From NCBI GenBank assembly GCA_017504165.1, contig JAFVRR010000001.1:17079-81078 (forward strand): a DNA stretch of 64,000 bases. The letters are read 5' to 3'. Both the position numbers and the translations under genes were made by a program. The notes under the pieces are model-generated. The model saw only the letters and a list, made by a program, of their open reading frames with translations. It ran no database searches and was not told where the DNA came from. Of the stretch, positions 44,196 through 52,086 are shown in pieces (positions within the stretch are counted from its first letter, which is position 1; each line of letters opens with the position of its first letter). The stretch is from Clostridia bacterium. Lineage in GTDB: Bacteria; Bacillota; Clostridia; Christensenellales; Borkfalkiaceae.

Positions 44196-44219
44196 AAAAG
44201 CGGGGGAATTTTCCCCCGC
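44196..44219 (-). terminator. Terminator of the 446-residue membrane protein gene
   Basis: Stem GCGGGGGAA / TTCCCCCGC, then a run of six T on the minus strand, 15 bases after the stop at 44234. Confidence 0.92.
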
Positions 44220-44233
44220 CTAAATTTACCTTT

Positions 44234-45574
44234 TTATGAATTATACTTAAACATATATTTTAACGCGCCCGTCACCGTTAATCCAATAGCCATACATACA
44301 AATAACGGCGGGAACATAGAGTGAGATTGTATTGACATTATGTCAGTAAAAAATATACTTAATATACAATATATAATAAATAACGAAAATATTACAAATA
44401 CAGGTATCCTAAATTTTAAAGATAATTCTTTACTTCCGTTATAGAAAAAGAAATAGGTTACGACCCCAAAAGTTAAAATTGAGACGATAACCGTAGATAA
44501 AATATAAGCGGTTATTTCGTCATAGTTTGGATAGATTTTTGCAATGCATAATATTAAAATTAAACCGCCTGAAATAGAAAGGCAACATAATATATCAAGC
44601 CATTTACGCCCCGTAGAATCTAGAATACAAAAGGCTAAAACGCTGAAAAATAAGACTGCAATACTAGCAATTATAAACCAAGCCCAAGTTCTAACGTCAA
44701 ATTTAAAAAGACAAAACGCGCCTATTATACCTAATATTCCAACGCTTACCGTAATAATCGTACCCAACGTGCCAAGGCTAACTAAACCTGCTACTTTTAA
44801 ATCTTCAAATACATTTCTTTTTATTTTGATATTTTCTTTACTGTTTATTCGATTTTGCTCTTCATCTACAAGTTCTTCGCCATCTTTATCTATATATACC
44901 ATACACTTGACGTCAACCGTTCTATCTTCAAGTATAAAATATAAACAAATCGCCCATAAAACGGAAGATATTTCAGATATCAAAGATAAACTAGTTAGCG
45001 AAAATGCGAAAATCAAAATATCCGCTATAATCGTTAAAATATACAAAACAAGAAAGGTTTTAGCAACCGCACTATCACTTAACTTTTTAATTTTAAAGGA
45101 TATTAGCATAGATATATTAAATGCAATTTCAAGTATAGTTGCAGCGGTAAAATACCCCGTTACCGGCTGTAGTACTTTAAGTAGTTTTTCTTCGTCGAGT
45201 ACGCCGTTAGAATTTATATACAACGTTATAACTTTATTAAAAATTTTCAATACCCCTATTGATAGAACTACGACCATTGCAAGAAGTATTAAATAACAAA
45301 CGAACCGCAATATAATTATACTGCTATGCTTTTTTGATAAAAATATTAAAATGAAAGAAAAAACTAAAGAAAATGCAAAAACTACGGCAAAAATAATCAA
45401 CGCAATAAGCACGCCTAAGTTTAAACTCATTTCAAGTAAAAGAGAACTAAATAGCGTTAATATGCCCGATAATACAAGAATAATTACCGCAACCTTCATT
45501 ATTTTAGATGGAATGCAAGGTTCTTTTTTAGTCCCGAGTTTATAGTATTTTGACGATAATATTTTACTATCCAT
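44234..45574 (-). CDS. Multispanning membrane protein of unknown function
   Basis: A 446-residue integral membrane protein with about eleven or twelve hydrophobic segments in two groups. A hydrophilic stretch (about 225-255, DKDGEELVDEEQNRINSKENIKIKRN) separates them. No catalytic or transport signature is recognisable. The segments are grouped mostly in pairs with short loops; many Ile, Leu and Ser are seen. The start is supported by a GGAG site (AAGGAGGCAGTT before ATG). It is monocistronic with its own terminator, lying upstream of sigG in the transcription direction. I cannot propose a function. Confidence 0.75.
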   Translation of the reverse strand: MDSKILSSKYYKLGTKKEPCIPSKIMKVAVIILVLSGILTLFSSLLLEMSLNLGVLIALIIFAVVFAFSLVFSFILIFLSKKHSSIIILRFVCYLILLAMVVVLSIGVLKIFNKVITLYINSNGVLDEEKLLKVLQPVTGYFTAATILEIAFNISMLISFKIKKLSDSAVAKTFLVLYILTIIADILIFAFSLTSLSLISEISSVLWAICLYFILEDRTVDVKCMVYIDKDGEELVDEEQNRINSKENIKIKRNVFEDLKVAGLVSLGTLGTIITVSVGILGIIGAFCLFKFDVRTWAWFIIASIAVLFFSVLAFCILDSTGRKWLDILCCLSISGGLILILCIAKIYPNYDEITAYILSTVIVSILTFGVVTYFFFYNGSKELSLKFRIPVFVIFSLFIIYCILSIFFTDIMSIQSHSMFPPLFVCMAIGLTVTGALKYMFKYNS

Positions 45575-45710
45575 AACTGCCTCCTTAATTTTAGTTTAGC
45601 ACGCCCTATACTATATGTCAATAGACTTTTAAAAAATCGCATAAACTCTAAAAATTTGCATTTTTATAATTTTTAAAATATCCCCTAATAACTCCCCCTT
45701 TAAAAGGCAA

Positions 45711-45736
45711 AACAGATAGGCATAATCCTATCCGTT
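45711..45736 (-). terminator. Weak terminator after the small hypothetical gene
   Basis: Stem AACAGATAGG / CCTATCCGTT (one G-T pair) with a 6-base loop. On the minus strand it is followed by TTTTG. Confidence 0.55.
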
Positions 45737-45757
45737 AATATTTTGTATTTGTATATT

Positions 45758-46054
45758 TTAATCGTCATACGCAACGACTTTATAAAATTTTTCTACTTCT
45801 ATAAGTGGCGCTATACTGTCGTAAGCCCCTTTACTTAAATTGCCGTTCGTTTCACATTTTTTTATAAAATCTAGCAAATCTTGACCTGTAAAATAGGTTT
45901 TAGTTATTAAATCACTATAGTCTTCTCCGTCTTTTAATTCTTCAGGGACTTCAACGCTATCTCTTGTGCGTTGAACGGCGGAAACTATGCCAACCCCAAC
46001 GCCTAAATCACAATAGAATTCAAATCCTACCCCTCTTATTATCGCCTCTCTCAT
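45758..46054 (-). CDS. Small hypothetical protein, 98 aa
   Basis: A protein beginning MREAIIRGVGFEFYCDLGVGVGIVSAVQRT and ending VEKFYKVVAYDD. It is acidic, with no membrane segment, no signal and no family I recognise. The start is uncertain: a GTG at 46072 is in frame but directly abuts AAGGA, while ATG 46054 lies 16 bases from AAGGAGTG; either is imperfect. It is flanked by non-coding, repeat-containing DNA on the upstream side, marking the edge of the accessory region. It could be a small regulatory or phage-derived protein, but nothing shows this. Confidence 0.55.
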   Translation of the reverse strand: MREAIIRGVGFEFYCDLGVGVGIVSAVQRTRDSVEVPEELKDGEDYSDLITKTYFTGQDLLDFIKKCETNGNLSKGAYDSIAPLIEVEKFYKVVAYDD

Positions 46055-46315
46055 AATATTTTCTTTATTCACTCCTTATAAAAAACGTTAAATATTTTTA
46101 AATTCATTGTTATTTGTTATAATTATACCATATACTTTTACCCTTTTCAATACTATTTTTATTTTACTACTATTATATTAATAAAAGTCTGTATATAATA
46201 AAAATCGGACACTAATTCTTCCATATTGCGAATGCAAATAACGGCAATCGCAAGCATAAATACCTCTCGGTTAAAATTACGAATAACGTCAAACCGGCAG
46301 TTTCGCAAGAGTGTT

Positions 46316-46328
46316 TTTTTGGTTGCAC
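46316..46328. repeat. Direct repeat TTTTTGGTTGCAC, left copy
   Basis: Identical 13 bases occur at 51995-52007. The pair brackets the glycyl radical enzyme cluster. On the minus strand it reads GTGCAACCA, like a tRNA 3' end. Confidence 0.55.
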
Positions 46329-46338
46329 AAACTATAAT

Positions 46339-46393
46339 TTAATTGAACTATTTTCGTATAAATGGTCAGTCGAAGTAATTTTAAGTTTGTAAA
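46339..46393. repeat. 55-bp dispersed repeat, copy A
   Basis: The segment starts TTAATTGAACTATTTTCGT and ends AAGTTTGTAAA. Near-identical copies lie at 53076-53129 and 62970-63024. Each is followed within about 15 bases by a hairpin. Confidence 0.85.
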
Positions 46394-46403
46394 CCCTAAA
46401 CAT

Positions 46404-46429
46404 AAAAGGCGAGAATTTTCTCGCCTTTT
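46404..46429 (-). terminator. Terminator of the glycyl radical enzyme cluster
   Basis: Perfect stem AAAAGGCGAGAA / TTCTCGCCTTTT with a 2-base loop, directly after the activase stop. It is homologous to the hairpin after repeat copy C. Confidence 0.85.
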
Positions 46430-46435
46430 AACTTG

Positions 46436-47254
46436 TTAAAAATCTAAATTACCGTTACGACTAGAAAAACACCTTTGCGCCCTTTTTATTTCCTCATCTG
46501 TTGGAAGAGTTTCAGGAAGATTGTTTTCCATACCAAGAGCGGTGTATTTTGAGCCTGCAAAGTTATGGTATGGCAGAACTCTTACTGCCTTTATGTTTTT
46601 TAGCGGTCTTAAAAAGTCGGCTATTTTTTCTATCTGGTCGGTGTTAAAGTTGGGCACGTAAGGAATTCTAATTTCAATGCTCTTGCCAAGTGAGTCCAGA
46701 TATAAAAGATTTTGAAGAATGATTTTATTTGACTGCCCTGTGCATTTTATATGAACGTCCTCATCATAGGCTTTCAGATCGTATAGAAAAATATCGGTGT
46801 ATGGAATGACCTTATCCAAGGCTTCCTTTGATACGAATCCGCAGGTGTCCACAGCGGTATGGATGCCGTTTTCTTTCAGCCTTTTTAAAAGCTCGGCGCA
46901 AAAATCGGCTTGCATCAGGCACTCACCGCCAGAAAGCGTCACGCCTCCTCCGGAATTATCATAAAAGTCTTTGTCCTCAATAAGAAAAGGAAGCAACTCG
47001 TCAACTGTTATTTCTTTGCCGTAAAGCACGCGAGCTTCGCCTAAGCAATCCAAAACGGTAAACCCTTCCTCTTTACACTTGCCGCAATTGATACACTTGT
47101 GTGCGTAGAATGCCTCTTGTGCTTCAAAGGACAGCCCTTCCGGATTGTGGCACCATACACATCGAAGCGGGCATCCCTTGAAGAACACAGTCGTTCTGAT
47201 CCCGTCACCATCGTGAACGGCAAAGCGCTTGATCTCAAATATGTTTGCTTTCAT
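46436..47254 (-). CDS. Glycyl radical enzyme activase (radical SAM)
   Basis: A 272-residue radical SAM protein that installs the glycyl radical on its partner enzyme. The SAM cluster is Cys28/32/35 (CPLRCVWC), with the family N-terminus DGDGIRTTVFFKGC. A single auxiliary ferredoxin-like set follows (Cys54, Cys57, Cys60, Cys70), fewer than the eight Cys of many activases. GGGVTLSGGECL and DTCGFVSKEALDKV are the usual SAM-binding segments. It is the last gene of the cluster GRE - SGNH - EamA - activase, with its start touching the EamA stop. It should act on the 714-residue enzyme of the same unit rather than on pyruvate formate-lyase. Confidence 0.93.
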   Translation of the reverse strand: MKANIFEIKRFAVHDGDGIRTTVFFKGCPLRCVWCHNPEGLSFEAQEAFYAHKCINCGKCKEEGFTVLDCLGEARVLYGKEITVDELLPFLIEDKDFYDNSGGGVTLSGGECLMQADFCAELLKRLKENGIHTAVDTCGFVSKEALDKVIPYTDIFLYDLKAYDEDVHIKCTGQSNKIILQNLLYLDSLGKSIEIRIPYVPNFNTDQIEKIADFLRPLKNIKAVRVLPYHNFAGSKYTALGMENNLPETLPTDEEIKRAQRCFSSRNGNLDF

Positions 47255-48171
47255 TATTTTTCTCCTTTATTTCTATTTCCCAAAATAATGCCTGACGATA
47301 TTAAAACAAATGCAATCAAATACTGCCACTTGAAGATATTTTCCCCGAGCAGCAACGCGCCAAAAACGCAGGCAAACAACGGTTCGGAAAACTTAATAAT
47401 AAACATACCTGAAAGACTGTTTGTGCTAAGAATATAATTCCAAAGAATGTAAGCTAGCGTTGAGGCGGTGCAGATATATGCGAAAACAAAAAGTGCATCT
47501 AAGTCAAAGCTTAAGATATCCGCGCCCAATATAAGTGCAACTATAAAAAGCACACAGCCGCCAAACAACTGCGAAATTCCTGTTACCCAAAATGCCGAAT
47601 TTTCCTCAAGTGTTTTTTTGCTGATTATGCTAGCAACCACCGTACAGAATGATGCACCAATAATTAAAATGTCACCGTAAGAAAAGCTGACTCCGCCTGT
47701 GGAAAAATTGATTGCAATAATTCCCGCAAAGCCGAGAAGTGCACCAACGATTTTCCAAATGCTGAATTTTTCGTTTTTGAAGAACAGAAAAGCCAAGCAA
47801 ACATAGAAAAGCGAGCCAAGCTGTTTTATAATCGCTGTTTTTGAGCTATCAGTTATGCTTATACCTATGTAAAGCAAAGAGTAGTGCAAAATTATTGTAA
47901 ACAGACCGATAAGGAATATTTCTGCAATTGCTTTTCCTCTCGGAAAATGAGCAGGTGTACCTTTAGAGAGCTTGTTCTTCAAAAGTGTAATCAGGAAGAT
48001 TATTATACCGCATACAATAAATCTCGTTCCTGCAAACATTAAAATGCTCGGTATATTTGATGAATCTATGCCAAAAGCGTTGTATCCGATTTTGATAAAA
48101 GGGAATAGCGAGCCCCAAAGAGCCATTACGATAAGCGAGAGTAAGATTGTTTTTATGCTTTTATTTTTCAT
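47254..48171 (-). CDS. EamA/DMT-family transporter
   Basis: A 305-residue membrane protein with ten hydrophobic spans in two EamA repeats. ALWGSLFPFIKIGYNAFG opens repeat 1, and FAYICTASTLAYILWNYILS lies near the end of repeat 2. ATG 48169-48171 is chosen; an upstream TTG is in frame. The start overlaps the SGNH gene end. Drug/metabolite transporters of this kind move small metabolites, amino acids or their derivatives. In this cluster it may bring in the substrate or export the product of the glycyl radical enzyme. Specificity is unknown. Confidence 0.9.
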   Translation of the reverse strand: MKNKSIKTILLSLIVMALWGSLFPFIKIGYNAFGIDSSNIPSILMFAGTRFIVCGIIIFLITLLKNKLSKGTPAHFPRGKAIAEIFLIGLFTIILHYSLLYIGISITDSSKTAIIKQLGSLFYVCLAFLFFKNEKFSIWKIVGALLGFAGIIAINFSTGGVSFSYGDILIIGASFCTVVASIISKKTLEENSAFWVTGISQLFGGCVLFIVALILGADILSFDLDALFVFAYICTASTLAYILWNYILSTNSLSGMFIIKFSEPLFACVFGALLLGENIFKWQYLIAFVLISSGIILGNRNKGEK

Positions 48172-48748
48172 TCTCAATACAAGCCTCGATTACTTTTTCG
48201 GCCAAAATTTTAGAGCCCTCAACGCCAAAATGTACCCAATCGGAATGAAGAGAATTGTCAAAGCTTGCACTTAACGTATACAAATCGTTTACTTGCACAC
48301 CAAGCTCGCTCATAACTTCACGTGCTTTTTGATTATATTTCTCAATTTCGCTGTTATATCGGAAAAATTCGGGTCTAGCCCATTCCTCGATCACAGAGGT
48401 TGAGAGAGCAAAAATAACCCTTGCATTTGGGAACAAGAATCTAATTCTCTTGTAAACTCTTTTTAACATTATTCCGTAGGTGTCAATATCGGTTAACGGT
48501 TCGTCGCCAAACAATCTGAGAACATCCCACAGTCCATTGTTCCAATGTACTATATCAATTTTTTCCTTTTCAACATTGCTTGCCCATTCATGCAAATATC
48601 TGAGAGTATACTGCGCAAAGCGGCAGTTTTCCCCGGGAGCATATACCTTCGCTTTTCCTTCAAGCATTTCTTTTACGTAAACACCGTATCCGGGACTGCC
48701 GAGTGCGCCAAATCTTATAGAATCTCCAATTAAATAAATGTTTTTCAT
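48161..48748 (-). CDS. SGNH/GDSL-family hydrolase, cytoplasmic
   Basis: A 195-residue esterase-fold protein. Block I is YLIGDSIRFG (nucleophile Ser10), block III is seen as DIVHWNNGLWDV (Asn), and block V as DWVHFGVEG (Asp and His). There is no signal peptide, so it works inside the cell. The ATG at 48746-48748 has AAAGGAG at ideal spacing. It starts 12 bases before the end of the glycyl radical enzyme gene's coding region and is followed by the EamA gene with overlap. It may de-esterify the substrate before the radical reaction, or act on the product. No family-specific substrate can be read. Confidence 0.88.
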   Translation of the reverse strand: MKNIYLIGDSIRFGALGSPGYGVYVKEMLEGKAKVYAPGENCRFAQYTLRYLHEWASNVEKEKIDIVHWNNGLWDVLRLFGDEPLTDIDTYGIMLKRVYKRIRFLFPNARVIFALSTSVIEEWARPEFFRYNSEIEKYNQKAREVMSELGVQVNDLYTLSASFDNSLHSDWVHFGVEGSKILAEKVIEACIENEK

Positions 48749-48759
48749 AAAAACTCCTT

Positions 48760-50904
48760 TCAACAAATTGTTGTTTCCGCCTGTTTAATAAAGCAGTCTT
48801 GCTCGGACTTGCTCAAATTTACAAAGTAAGCATTCCATCCACAAACTCTAACCTGCAAATTTTTGTATTTTTCGGGTTCTTTTTGTGCTTTTTTTAGCGT
48901 TTCACTATCAAATACGTTTCCGTGCATAGCCATGCCACCTTTTTTGAAGTAGGTTTTTAAGATACCGTAAAAAGCATTGAGTCCATCGTCGCCGCTTACT
49001 GCGGAAGGATGCAGAACGAAATCAAGCACTGATCCGTTGGGGAAATCACTTAAATCCATTTTAGTAACTGTGTTAATAAGTCCTGTGATTCCTTTTTTAT
49101 CCTTTCCCGTTGTGGCGCACAGATTCTTTGAAAGTGGCTCTCCGGCATATCTTCCGTCAGGAGTAGCCATTGTTTTTTCTCCTAGGGAAAAGCATTTGTC
49201 AATCGAGAAGTTAGACGCTTTGAAAATACCGCCTCTGCCGTTGGTCCTGCCGTTAATAAGCTTAGCGCAGAAATCCGAAAATTCTACGGCTATATCATCC
49301 ACGGAGTCTACGTTGTTTCCGTATTTTAGGGTGGAATTAGCCATCTCAATCCTCAATTTTTCATAACCTTGCCAGTTTGCTTTTAAAATGCTTCCAAACT
49401 CATCAAAGGTAAATCTTTTTTCCTCAAAAACGAGTTTTTTAACTGCCACAACAGAATCAGCAAAGGTCGCGATAGAATTGATATAATATGAACTGTTGTT
49501 ATATTTTGCTCCGCCGTCATAGGCATCCGTTCCTTTTTTTACACAAGGGCTGAGCATTGCAGAAAGAATGGGGTCGGGATTTGCTTGCATATAATATTTT
49601 TCAGCCGTGCTGATATAGGTAAGCGCTTTATTTATGCAATAAGCTATTTGTTCTTTCAGTGCAGATATAAAGTCCGCATAGCTGTTAATAGCTCCAGTTT
49701 CAACACCAACAAGCTCGCCTGTGGCAAAATCTCTGCCATTGCAAAAGACAAGCTCAATCATCTTGGGAAGGCTTACCCTTCCGTTTCCCGTACAAGGTAA
49801 TTCCAAATCAAAAATGGCAGGCTCATAACAACCTATGAGTACGTAGTTTCTTGCCTCCTCTAATGTTGCACCGCACTTCATCATTGCCTTGATGGTTATC
49901 GCATCATTAACAAAAACAAAGCTACTGTTCCCACCTCTGATACAGCTTAAAACGAGCTTTATAAAAGAGCCCGGGGTTTTATCAGAGACCCTTATGTGAA
50001 TTTTCGGGCTGTGTATGTTTAATTCGTTATATGCTTCAACGATCAGATATGATAATTCGTTTGTAATTTCTTCTCCGTCAGCACCAATGCCACCTAAACA
50101 GAAAGGTAGATCGTAGGGTACTTTCATTGTCCAGAATTTATTGAGGAAATACTTTAAGCATTCCTTTGCTGACTCTCGTGACAGCAAGCCTGAATCAATA
50201 TCTTTCCTATACGTCTGATATAAAACATCGTCAAGTCTGCCAAGTGTTCTTACTCTTGTACCGGCAATATATTCGTGAAGATAAAAATAAACGACAATTA
50301 TCTGTAACGCCTCATAGAAATTAGACGGTGCTTTTTCGGAAATATTTTTAAGACATCTTGCATTTTCTTCTGTAATACCATCTGCCAAAGACAGTCTCTT
50401 ACAAAAGCTTTGCATTGCTGAAATTGCAATTTTTGACGAATCATAAAAGTCTTTTTGCTTTTCCGTGATACCGTCAATTTTGCTTTCCGCATCTTCTAAT
50501 TGTTTAATCAAGCCGCAAAAGCCCAAATTAACCAGCATTTTTGTGTTTGAAGAAGTATGACCAAAATCTTCATAGGCAACAAACGTTCCGGTTCGTCCTG
50601 CTTTTTCAACGTCCTCATACATATCCTTGAAATTCTCTCTTGCTTTATTCCACCAACGAGAACGCTGTCTGATCATAATATTACGAGCATTGACCTTTTC
50701 TTGAAAAATATCTTCCCGCAAAACAGCAATTTGCCCTTTTTCAAGTAGCAATTCAAAAGTTTTTGCCTTTATAAAAGATTTTGAACGGCTTTCAAATCTT
50801 TTCTCCAGTTCAAAAACCTCTTGTTCCAGCGCTTCGGGAGTGATACCACTCTCGGTATCCCAGCAAATTTCTTTGTATTGATCATTTAAAATATCACGCA
50901 TCAT
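48760..50904 (-). CDS. Glycyl radical enzyme of unassigned substrate (GCYEP type)
   Basis: A 714-residue glycyl radical enzyme. The C-terminal radical motif is RVCGWNAYF with Gly689, in place of the usual RVxGY. The active-site thiyl motif is GCYEP, with Cys359 and Glu361. Cys-x-Glu is the eliminase arrangement of glycerol/propanediol dehydratase, choline lyase and hydroxyproline dehydratase; pyruvate formate-lyase instead has two adjacent Cys. The protein is shorter than those enzymes (about 780-850). LDDVLYQTYRKDIDSG and HSPKIHIRVSDKTPG also match the family. The start ATG 50902-50904 has GGAGGC seven bases upstream. It is the first gene of the cluster and faces an AraC regulator. I infer a dehydratase/lyase for a small hydroxylated compound; the exact substrate is unknown. 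Confidence 0.9.
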   Translation of the reverse strand: MMRDILNDQYKEICWDTESGITPEALEQEVFELEKRFESRSKSFIKAKTFELLLEKGQIAVLREDIFQEKVNARNIMIRQRSRWWNKARENFKDMYEDVEKAGRTGTFVAYEDFGHTSSNTKMLVNLGFCGLIKQLEDAESKIDGITEKQKDFYDSSKIAISAMQSFCKRLSLADGITEENARCLKNISEKAPSNFYEALQIIVVYFYLHEYIAGTRVRTLGRLDDVLYQTYRKDIDSGLLSRESAKECLKYFLNKFWTMKVPYDLPFCLGGIGADGEEITNELSYLIVEAYNELNIHSPKIHIRVSDKTPGSFIKLVLSCIRGGNSSFVFVNDAITIKAMMKCGATLEEARNYVLIGCYEPAIFDLELPCTGNGRVSLPKMIELVFCNGRDFATGELVGVETGAINSYADFISALKEQIAYCINKALTYISTAEKYYMQANPDPILSAMLSPCVKKGTDAYDGGAKYNNSSYYINSIATFADSVVAVKKLVFEEKRFTFDEFGSILKANWQGYEKLRIEMANSTLKYGNNVDSVDDIAVEFSDFCAKLINGRTNGRGGIFKASNFSIDKCFSLGEKTMATPDGRYAGEPLSKNLCATTGKDKKGITGLINTVTKMDLSDFPNGSVLDFVLHPSAVSGDDGLNAFYGILKTYFKKGGMAMHGNVFDSETLKKAQKEPEKYKNLQVRVCGWNAYFVNLSKSEQDCFIKQAETTIC

Positions 50905-50926
50905 ATTAACGCCTCCTTGCAACTAT

Positions 50927-50955
50927 ATTATATAACAAAACAAAAATAAAGTGAA
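50927..50955 (-). promoter_or_regulatory. Promoter of the glycyl radical enzyme operon
   Basis: Minus strand TTCACT (50950-50955), 17-base spacer, TATAAT (50927-50932). The -35 is weak and the -10 perfect, as is usual for activator-dependent promoters. Confidence 0.65.
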
Positions 50956-50963
50956 TGTAATTA

Positions 50964-50989
50964 TCGAAACTCGTTGACTTTTTCGAAAC
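50964..50989. promoter_or_regulatory. Candidate AraC-family binding site
   Basis: Two copies of TCGAAAC (50964-50970 and 50983-50989) in the same orientation, 19 bases apart, lie just upstream of the GRE -35 and overlap the araC-type gene promoter. Direct half-sites about two helical turns apart are what AraC-family dimers bind. Confidence 0.55.
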
Positions 50990-51002
50990 AAAATGTTATA
51001 AA
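50974..51002 (+). promoter_or_regulatory. Promoter of the AraC-family regulator gene
   Basis: TTGACT (50974-50979), 17-base spacer, TATAAA (50997-51002). Transcription would start only about ten bases before the start codon, giving a very short leader. Confidence 0.7.
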
Positions 51003-51019
51003 TATTGGGGGTGATGGTT

Positions 51020-51805
51020 ATGAACGAATTTATGAATTACGATTTTGTTATAGATAAAATTACTTTTGCTTGTCATTTAAAGCCGGGTGAAGGAGCGCCG
51101 ATCCACAAGAACCGTCAGAATCACGGTCTTGCTTTTTATCCGGAAGGGGGAGTTACTTTTATATTTGATGATAAATTGAAACTTGTAGTCGGCGCAGGTG
51201 CTATTGTTTATTTGCCTAAAGGTTCAAATTACGTTGTAAAAAGAAGGTACAGCGGTGATTGTTACGCAATAAATTTTGACGTTCTTAACGACGTTTCCTT
51301 TGAGCCTTTTGTCTTCAGCACTAAAGATACCGCCTCTTATTTGCAAGCTTTCAATGCTTGCAAAAATGCGTTTCAAAAAAAGCAACCGGGTTATAAAAAC
51401 CTAGTAATGAAAGAACTGTATGGAATTATATATAAAATGCAAAGACAATACCAAATTCCCTATAATAAAACAAAGAAAAATAAAACAATTGATATAGCAA
51501 TAAAATACATTCACTCTAACTATTGTACAGATACTATCAGCATAGAAAAATTAGCCAATACTTGTAATATCAGCACCGTTTACTTACGCAAGCTTTTTGC
51601 AAGCAGATTCGGTGTATCTCCAATTCAATATATTAATAATTTAAAGTTAACCAGAGCAAAGGAGCTCCTTGAATCCAATATGTATACTGTAAGTGAAGTT
51701 TGTTTTCTTTCCGGATTTAGTGACGAATCGTACTTTAGCAGAAAATTCAAGGATGCTACCGGAGTGTCCCCTTCGGAATACAAGGAAAAGAAATTATTTA
51801 TCTAA
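51020..51805 (+). CDS. AraC-family transcriptional regulator
   Basis: A 261-residue regulator with an N-terminal cupin-like sensor (about 10-110; ACHLKPGEGAPIHKN and VGAGAIVYLPKGSNYVV) and a C-terminal double helix-turn-helix (about 160-258; ISIEKLANTCNISTVYLRKLFASRFGVSPIQYI, then VSEVCFLSGFSDESYFSRKFKDATGVSPSEY). ATG 51020 is chosen because GGGGGTG precedes it at good spacing; ATG 51014 is also possible. It is divergent from the glycyl radical enzyme operon and probably activates it in response to the substrate while repressing itself, given the direct repeats in the shared region. Confidence 0.92.
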   Translation: MNEFMNYDFVIDKITFACHLKPGEGAPIHKNRQNHGLAFYPEGGVTFIFDDKLKLVVGAGAIVYLPKGSNYVVKRRYSGDCYAINFDVLNDVSFEPFVFSTKDTASYLQAFNACKNAFQKKQPGYKNLVMKELYGIIYKMQRQYQIPYNKTKKNKTIDIAIKYIHSNYCTDTISIEKLANTCNISTVYLRKLFASRFGVSPIQYINNLKLTRAKELLESNMYTVSEVCFLSGFSDESYFSRKFKDATGVSPSEYKEKKLFI

Positions 51806-51957
51806 TTTTTACAACCCTCGTTTCAGGCGCAAATAGTTTATAAATATTTTTTAAGTAAACGAAAAAAGGGAGAGACCCCGCGACTGAAAAATCGCAAAAT
51901 CTCCCCCTAAAAATTTTATTATTTTACTTCAAATCCCACCCAATATTCTTCTCGATG

Positions 51958-51999
51958 CAAAAAGAAAAACACCCATCAAAAGATGAGTGCTTTCTTTTT
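51958..51999. repeat. Hairpin preceding GGTTGCAC module (island edge)
   Basis: Inverted repeat AAAAAGAAA..CACCCATC / GATGAGTG..TTTCTTTTT, ending in the right copy of TTTTTGGTTGCAC (51995-52007). TTCAAATCCCACCC just before it (about 51930-51946) resembles the T-loop and acceptor strand of a tRNA gene. The stretch 51806-52086 holds no gene. Confidence 0.6.
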
Positions 52000-52007
52000 G
52001 GTTGCAC
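51995..52007. repeat. Direct repeat TTTTTGGTTGCAC, right copy
   Basis: It is identical to 46316-46328. Together the copies enclose the activase-EamA-SGNH-GRE-AraC block of about 5.7 kb. Confidence 0.55.
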
Positions 52008-52033
52008 GGGTGGTGAACTAGCAAAGCCGTAAT

Positions 52034-52067
52034 AATAAAAGCGTTAGAAGTTTCTAACGCTTTTATT
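52034..52067 (-). terminator. Terminator of the mscS-like gene
   Basis: Perfect 15-bp stem AATAAAAGCGTTAGA / TCTAACGCTTTTATT, shortly after the stop at 52087 on the minus strand. Confidence 0.88.
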
Positions 52068-52086
52068 AATTAAAATTTCTCTTATT

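Larger units (their letters stand above)
46073..46435. other. Intergenic stretch with island-edge repeats
   Basis: No gene seen. It holds AT-rich sequence, a 13-base direct-repeat copy (46316-46328), a 55-bp dispersed repeat copy (46339-46393) and the terminator of the activase gene. Confidence 0.6.

Noticed and set aside
44544..45296. 250-residue plus-strand frame opposite the membrane protein gene
   Set aside because: It is antisense; its Ser/Ile/Thr-rich text mirrors the membrane helices, and there is no ribosome site.
46436..51805. GRE cluster as a pyruvate formate-lyase operon
   Set aside because: The enzyme has one active-site Cys followed by x-Glu, not the adjacent Cys-Cys pair of pyruvate formate-lyase.
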